34,164 bases of DNA, taken from NCBI RefSeq assembly GCF_010550675.1, contig NZ_JAAGOA010000039.1, positions 1 to 34,164 of the forward strand. Direction: 5' to 3'. Shown piece by piece: positions 31,089 to 34,164 of the stretch (positions are counted from its first letter, which is position 1; every line of letters starts with the position of its first letter). The DNA comes from Phytoactinopolyspora halotolerans (GTDB lineage: Bacteria; Actinomycetota; Actinomycetes; Jiangellales; Jiangellaceae). The position numbers were made by a program, and so were the translations under genes. A model generated the notes under the pieces. The model was not told where the DNA came from, made no database searches, and saw nothing but the letters and a program-made list of their open reading frames with translations.

Positions 31089-32924
31089 ATGGAACCCAAC
31101 GGCATGGACCGACGGAATTTCCTCAGAACCGCCTCGGCGGGTCTGATCGCCATCCCGTCGGCTCTGACATGGATGGCCGGAGCGGCGTCGCCGTCCACGA
31201 GGTCCAGCGTCGCACTCACTGACGACGGCGAGGTCGACGAACCCGCCCTCTCTGTGCTGGTCAACGCCGCGGATGAGATCGGGAGCGGCGCGTTGAGGTC
31301 GGACGTCGGCGCCGGCTCGCCGCGCTCGCAGGCTCGCACGATCCGTCGCCTCGTCGCGCCGTTCGTCTCTCCGCGCTCACAGCACCACCACAGCGGCGCC
31401 TTCGTCGACTCCATCCTCGAGCGGCTGCGCGTGCTGGAGCGTCAGCAGCACGACAACGGCACCTTCACGATCGGCAATATCCAGTCCCCACCCGATACCG
31501 GATTCCTCATCGAGGACCTCGGCGTCATGGTCTCCCTGCTCCGCGTCGACGACCACCCACGTCGCCGCGCGCTGGCACAACCCATCGAGCGGATGATGCG
31601 GCGCGCCGGATCCGGTCTGGTGAACGGCGGCGTGCACACGCCGAACCATCGATGGAAGATCGTCTCGGCGCTGGCCCGCATCAACGACGTCCGCCCTGAC
31701 GCCGCGTACGTGCAGCGCATCGATGACTGGCTGGCCGAAGGCATCGATCAGTTCCCGGACGCCATGTACAGCGAGCGCAGCCCCACGTACGCCGCGGAGG
31801 TCACCAATCTGTCGTTGCTGGCGGCCGCCTGGGTTCTCGACCGCCCGGAGTTGCTCGACGGCGTCCGCCGCAACCTGGAGATGTATCTGTATCTCACCGA
31901 GGAGAACGGCGAGGTGGAGGCGATCCACTCCCGGCGGCAGGATCAGGACCATCGGCTCAAATACGTCCGCGACTTCTACCTGCAGTATCGGGAGTTCGCC
32001 CTGCGCGACCACGACGGCCGGTTCACCGCCGTCGTCAAGGGGATCGAGCAACGCGACGCCGGGCATCTCGGCGACGCGTTCGCCAACGTGCTGGAACGCC
32101 CCGAGCTGATCGCCGTGCTCCCCGAACCGTCGGAGCTGCCCACCGACTATGCCGAGTTCTTCCCCAGCGCACAACTCGCCCGCGTCCGCCGCGGAACCAC
32201 GTCGGCGTCCGTCTTCGGCGGCACGGACTGGTACCACGACGGCGAGCAGACGCACCTGTTCAACCGCATCGGTTCCGGCATCTCCACCAACCCGACGTTC
32301 CTGAAGCTGCGTCGTGGTGAGGCGGTCCTCGAAGCGGTGCGCATGTCACCGGTCTTCTTCAGCATGGGTCACTTCCGCAGCAACGGGCTGGAGGTCGTCG
32401 ACGACGGCGTCTACCGCCTGCACAACGAGCTCGCCATCCCCTATGCGCTGCCGCTGCCCGACGAGCACCGCCGCGAGGACGGCGACTACCGGCACACCAA
32501 CTCGATCGACGGGCGCTACTTCTCCAAGCTCGACTTCCCCAACCGCCCGCACCATTTCGTCACGCTGCGATCCCAGGTGCTGGTCACCGAGGTCACCGGC
32601 GGTTTCGATCTCGACTTCACCGTCGATGAGACCGACGATGTCAACGTGACCATCGAGTTGTCCTTCCGCTCCGGCGGTGAGCTCACCGGGGTCGAATCCT
32701 TGGACGACGACGGCGCGTACCGGCTGCTCGGTGGCCACGGGTCGTACCGGGTGGGCGATGACGTGATCACCTTCGGTCCCGGCAACGACACCGGCGTGGT
32801 CGATATGGCCTCGGGTGAGCAGTACAGCGTGCACAACGGAAACCTGCCCCCGCTCAGCGACACCCGCGTCTACATCACCGGTGTCACGCCCTTCGAGCAC
32901 CGGCTCGAGATCCGCTTCGAGTAG
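31089..32924 (+). CDS. Tat-exported protein, possible polysaccharide lyase or hydrolase
   Basis: 611 residues. The ATG at 31089 has AAGGAG seven bases upstream. The Tat signal is MDRRNFLRTASAGLIAIPSA (RR at 8-9) with AGAAS near the cleavage site. Residues about 60-330 are helix-rich with repeating Asn/His/Tyr/Arg positions (GVHTPNHRWKIVSALARIND, SRRQDQDHRLKYVRDFYLQY), like an alpha/alpha-toroid. Residues about 340-611 are strand-rich (VFGGTDWYHDGEQTHLFNRI, then NGLEVVDDGVYRLHNELAIP). This two-part build matches heparinase- or hyaluronate-lyase-like enzymes, but I cannot name a family. It sits with the GH3-LacI locus. Confidence 0.75.
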   Translation: MEPNGMDRRNFLRTASAGLIAIPSALTWMAGAASPSTRSSVALTDDGEVDEPALSVLVNAADEIGSGALRSDVGAGSPRSQARTIRRLVAPFVSPRSQHHHSGAFVDSILERLRVLERQQHDNGTFTIGNIQSPPDTGFLIEDLGVMVSLLRVDDHPRRRALAQPIERMMRRAGSGLVNGGVHTPNHRWKIVSALARINDVRPDAAYVQRIDDWLAEGIDQFPDAMYSERSPTYAAEVTNLSLLAAAWVLDRPELLDGVRRNLEMYLYLTEENGEVEAIHSRRQDQDHRLKYVRDFYLQYREFALRDHDGRFTAVVKGIEQRDAGHLGDAFANVLERPELIAVLPEPSELPTDYAEFFPSAQLARVRRGTTSASVFGGTDWYHDGEQTHLFNRIGSGISTNPTFLKLRRGEAVLEAVRMSPVFFSMGHFRSNGLEVVDDGVYRLHNELAIPYALPLPDEHRREDGDYRHTNSIDGRYFSKLDFPNRPHHFVTLRSQVLVTEVTGGFDLDFTVDETDDVNVTIELSFRSGGELTGVESLDDDGAYRLLGGHGSYRVGDDVITFGPGNDTGVVDMASGEQYSVHNGNLPPLSDTRVYITGVTPFEHRLEIRFE

Positions 32925-32953
32925 ACCTACCGGCGCGTTGGACCAGCCGCGTT

Positions 32954-33022
32954 CATGGCACGTCGAGGGACTACTGAGCGGGGTGAAATGTCCGACATGT
33001 GGAGGCCCCCGGCGTGCCATGG
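32954..33022. repeat. 69-bp palindrome-ended repeat, copy B
   Basis: Same length as 261-329 with about 9 differences. The ends are CATGGCACG and CGTGCCATG and the centre ATGTCCGACAT is conserved. It lies between the Tat-exported protein gene and the convergent APH gene. Confidence 0.7.
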
Positions 33023-33109
33023 CACCGCAACAGGTTTCCCGACGAACCCAGCAGGGCACCGGCTGGATCGTTGACGTCACCGCCGATCTGCTGCAGTGGC
33101 GGCAATCGC

Positions 33110-34036
33110 TCAGGTCCGAACGTCGCGCATGAGCGTCTGAACGCGTACCGTCAATGTCTCGACAACGCCAGACAGCCGCTCAGGAGCGCGCCAGCGGACG
33201 AAATCCGCCAATTCGACGGCGACGAGTGCGAAGCAACGCGCGAGCACTCCGGTACCGGCCACCTGCGCACCGGCGGCCCGGATGAACTCCCACCCAGCAG
33301 GATCAACGTCATCTTCGGTCAGGAGCGTCGCGTAGTCGTAGACGCGGGTACCGCTACCCAGGGCCTCGATATCGATGACGGCGGCCACCTGCGCGGACCG
33401 GAACAGCACGTTGCCCAGCCGGAAGTCGCCGTGCACCAGGTCCCCCGTCGGCAGCTCGACGTCACCGAAAGCCGCCACGAGCGCGTCAACCGAGGCCACG
33501 AAACGCGACCCAGCGGTACATGCTTGGGCTATCGCGTACCGCGCATCGTCCCACCCACCCGCCAACTGGCCCTGAACATATTGCGACCAGCAGCGCCCCG
33601 GATCGACGTCGAGACTGTCGTGTCGCTCTATCACCCCGGTGAGCGTCTCTGCGACCTCCAGGGTAAGCCTCGTGTTCTTGCGCCCCGGCACGTACTCCTG
33701 AATGTGGTACGCCAGTCCGGACCCGGCCACACCTCGGGCAACCCATGCTGGTGTGGGATAGCCGGCCTCTCTGGCCAGCTCAACCGCCCTAGCTCCACGG
33801 ATGATCTGCGACGCCCATGCCCGATCAGGAGACCACTTGAACACGCCGATCTCGTGCTGCTCCTCGTCCGCGCGAACGAGCCAGGTCCCCGATTGAAAAC
33901 CGCCGCTCAGCCGGCGCACCAAGCGGAATCGTGTGCCATGAAGGGTGTTGGCCCAGGCCAAGATCCGGCGCGCGGTCGCGGTGTCCGTTCGATCCACGTT
34001 GCCACCGCGTGGGTCAGGAACGTCGGCGGACGTCAT
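33110..34036 (-). CDS. APH-family phosphotransferase
   Basis: 308 residues, kinase-like fold of aminoglycoside/choline kinases. The N-lobe starts RILAWANTLHGTRFRLVRRL. The catalytic loop is LVHGDFRLGNVLF (H-G-D-x4-N) and the metal-binding motif is VIDIEALGSGTRVYDYATLL (D-x-E form). The adenine-side hinge is around AYHIQEYVPGR. APH-fold proteins include antibiotic, sugar and macrolide kinases; resistance cannot be concluded from sequence. The ATG at 34036 is only 8 bases from the left end of an IS5-like element, so its own promoter is probably displaced. Confidence 0.9.
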   Translation of the reverse strand: MTSADVPDPRGGNVDRTDTATARRILAWANTLHGTRFRLVRRLSGGFQSGTWLVRADEEQHEIGVFKWSPDRAWASQIIRGARAVELAREAGYPTPAWVARGVAGSGLAYHIQEYVPGRKNTRLTLEVAETLTGVIERHDSLDVDPGRCWSQYVQGQLAGGWDDARYAIAQACTAGSRFVASVDALVAAFGDVELPTGDLVHGDFRLGNVLFRSAQVAAVIDIEALGSGTRVYDYATLLTEDDVDPAGWEFIRAAGAQVAGTGVLARCFALVAVELADFVRWRAPERLSGVVETLTVRVQTLMRDVRT

Positions 34037-34044
34037 GGCGACTA

Positions 34045-34164
34045 GGGCGTGTCTCCCAATTCTTTCGTTTGGTGTGGTTGATCATGGATGAGTGCTCAGA
34101 ACTGGTGTGATTTCGGATGAGTTGTGGGAGTTGATCGAGCCGGAGCTGCCATCCCACGTGGGTC
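34045..34164 (+). mobile_element. Left end of an IS5-like insertion sequence
   Basis: GGGCGTGTCTCCCAATTCTT at 34045 looks like a terminal inverted repeat of an IS5-family element (preceded by CTA, a possible target duplication), followed about 60 bases later by the transposase start. The element runs off the window. Confidence 0.75.
34107..34164 (+). CDS. IS5-family transposase, N-terminal fragment at the window edge
   Basis: GTG at 34107 starts (V)ISDELWELIEPELPSHVG, the characteristic opening of actinobacterial IS5-type transposases (helical DUF4096-like domain). An in-frame GTG at 34092 is an alternative start. Only 19 codons are visible, so whether the transposase is intact is unknown. 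Confidence 0.75.
   Translation, partial: MISDELWELIEPELPSHVG

Noticed and set aside
1-34164. tRNA or rRNA genes
   Set aside because: No T-loop plus acceptor-stem arrangement or conserved rRNA stretch was found; GTTCGA-like strings lie inside coding genes.

Overview
The window is high-GC DNA with strong GC bias at third codon positions. It carries an LPXTG cell-wall-anchored protease, twin-arginine and lipoprotein export signals, several start codons that look leaderless (a -10 box 6-7 bases before ATG/GTG), many GTG starts and many small one-component regulators. All of this fits an actinomycete (Actinomycetota). A genus cannot be fixed from the sequence alone. No rRNA, tRNA or CRISPR array was recognised.

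Layout. 1-9.6 kb is a run of small regulator/enzyme pairs, mostly divergent: two antibiotic-biosynthesis-monooxygenase-fold proteins with an XRE/MmyB-type regulator; an MFS exporter with a HxlR regulator; a DinB-like protein; a SAM methyltransferase with an XRE-cupin regulator sharing a TTGCCG operator; a VOC protein; a HEPN/MNT toxin-antitoxin pair whose antitoxin carries its own DNA-binding domain; and an XRE-cupin regulator divergent from a GNAT acetyltransferase. 9.6-14.6 kb holds poorly known genes (a two-domain protein, a one-pass membrane protein with a long Pro/Glu tail, a PH-domain protein, a UPF0158 protein) and much gene debris. 14.6-18.2 kb is one large secreted subtilase with a sortase signal. 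18.5-24.7 kb returns to small enzymes and regulators: VOC, MmcQ/YjbR, a DHFR-like reductase, two AraC proteins, a frameshifted HxlR gene next to doxX, a quinone-oxidoreductase-like enzyme and an SDR. 25.4-32.9 kb looks like a carbohydrate-use locus: a secreted GH3 enzyme with an added carbohydrate-binding module, a divergent LacI regulator with clear palindromic operators between them, a lipoprotein, and a Tat-exported protein that may be a polysaccharide-degrading enzyme. The window ends with an APH-fold kinase whose 5' side abuts the left end of an IS5-like element.

The most unusual feature is a family of short imperfect palindromes, eight copies between 8.3 and 24.9 kb, with consensus stem G(T/C)GGTCG...CGACC(A/G)C and flanks GAACGAC and ATGCATG. 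Some copies show paired base changes that keep the stem. Copies sit between convergent genes, supply the stop codon of the protease gene, bracket the UPF0158 gene, and border several truncated gene remnants. A second, unrelated 69-bp palindromic element occurs once near each end of the window. I also found remnants too short or too broken to be called as normal genes: an inositol monophosphatase fragment, a pyridoxamine-phosphate-oxidase-like C-terminus, a TetR-like C-terminus and an SDR C-terminus.
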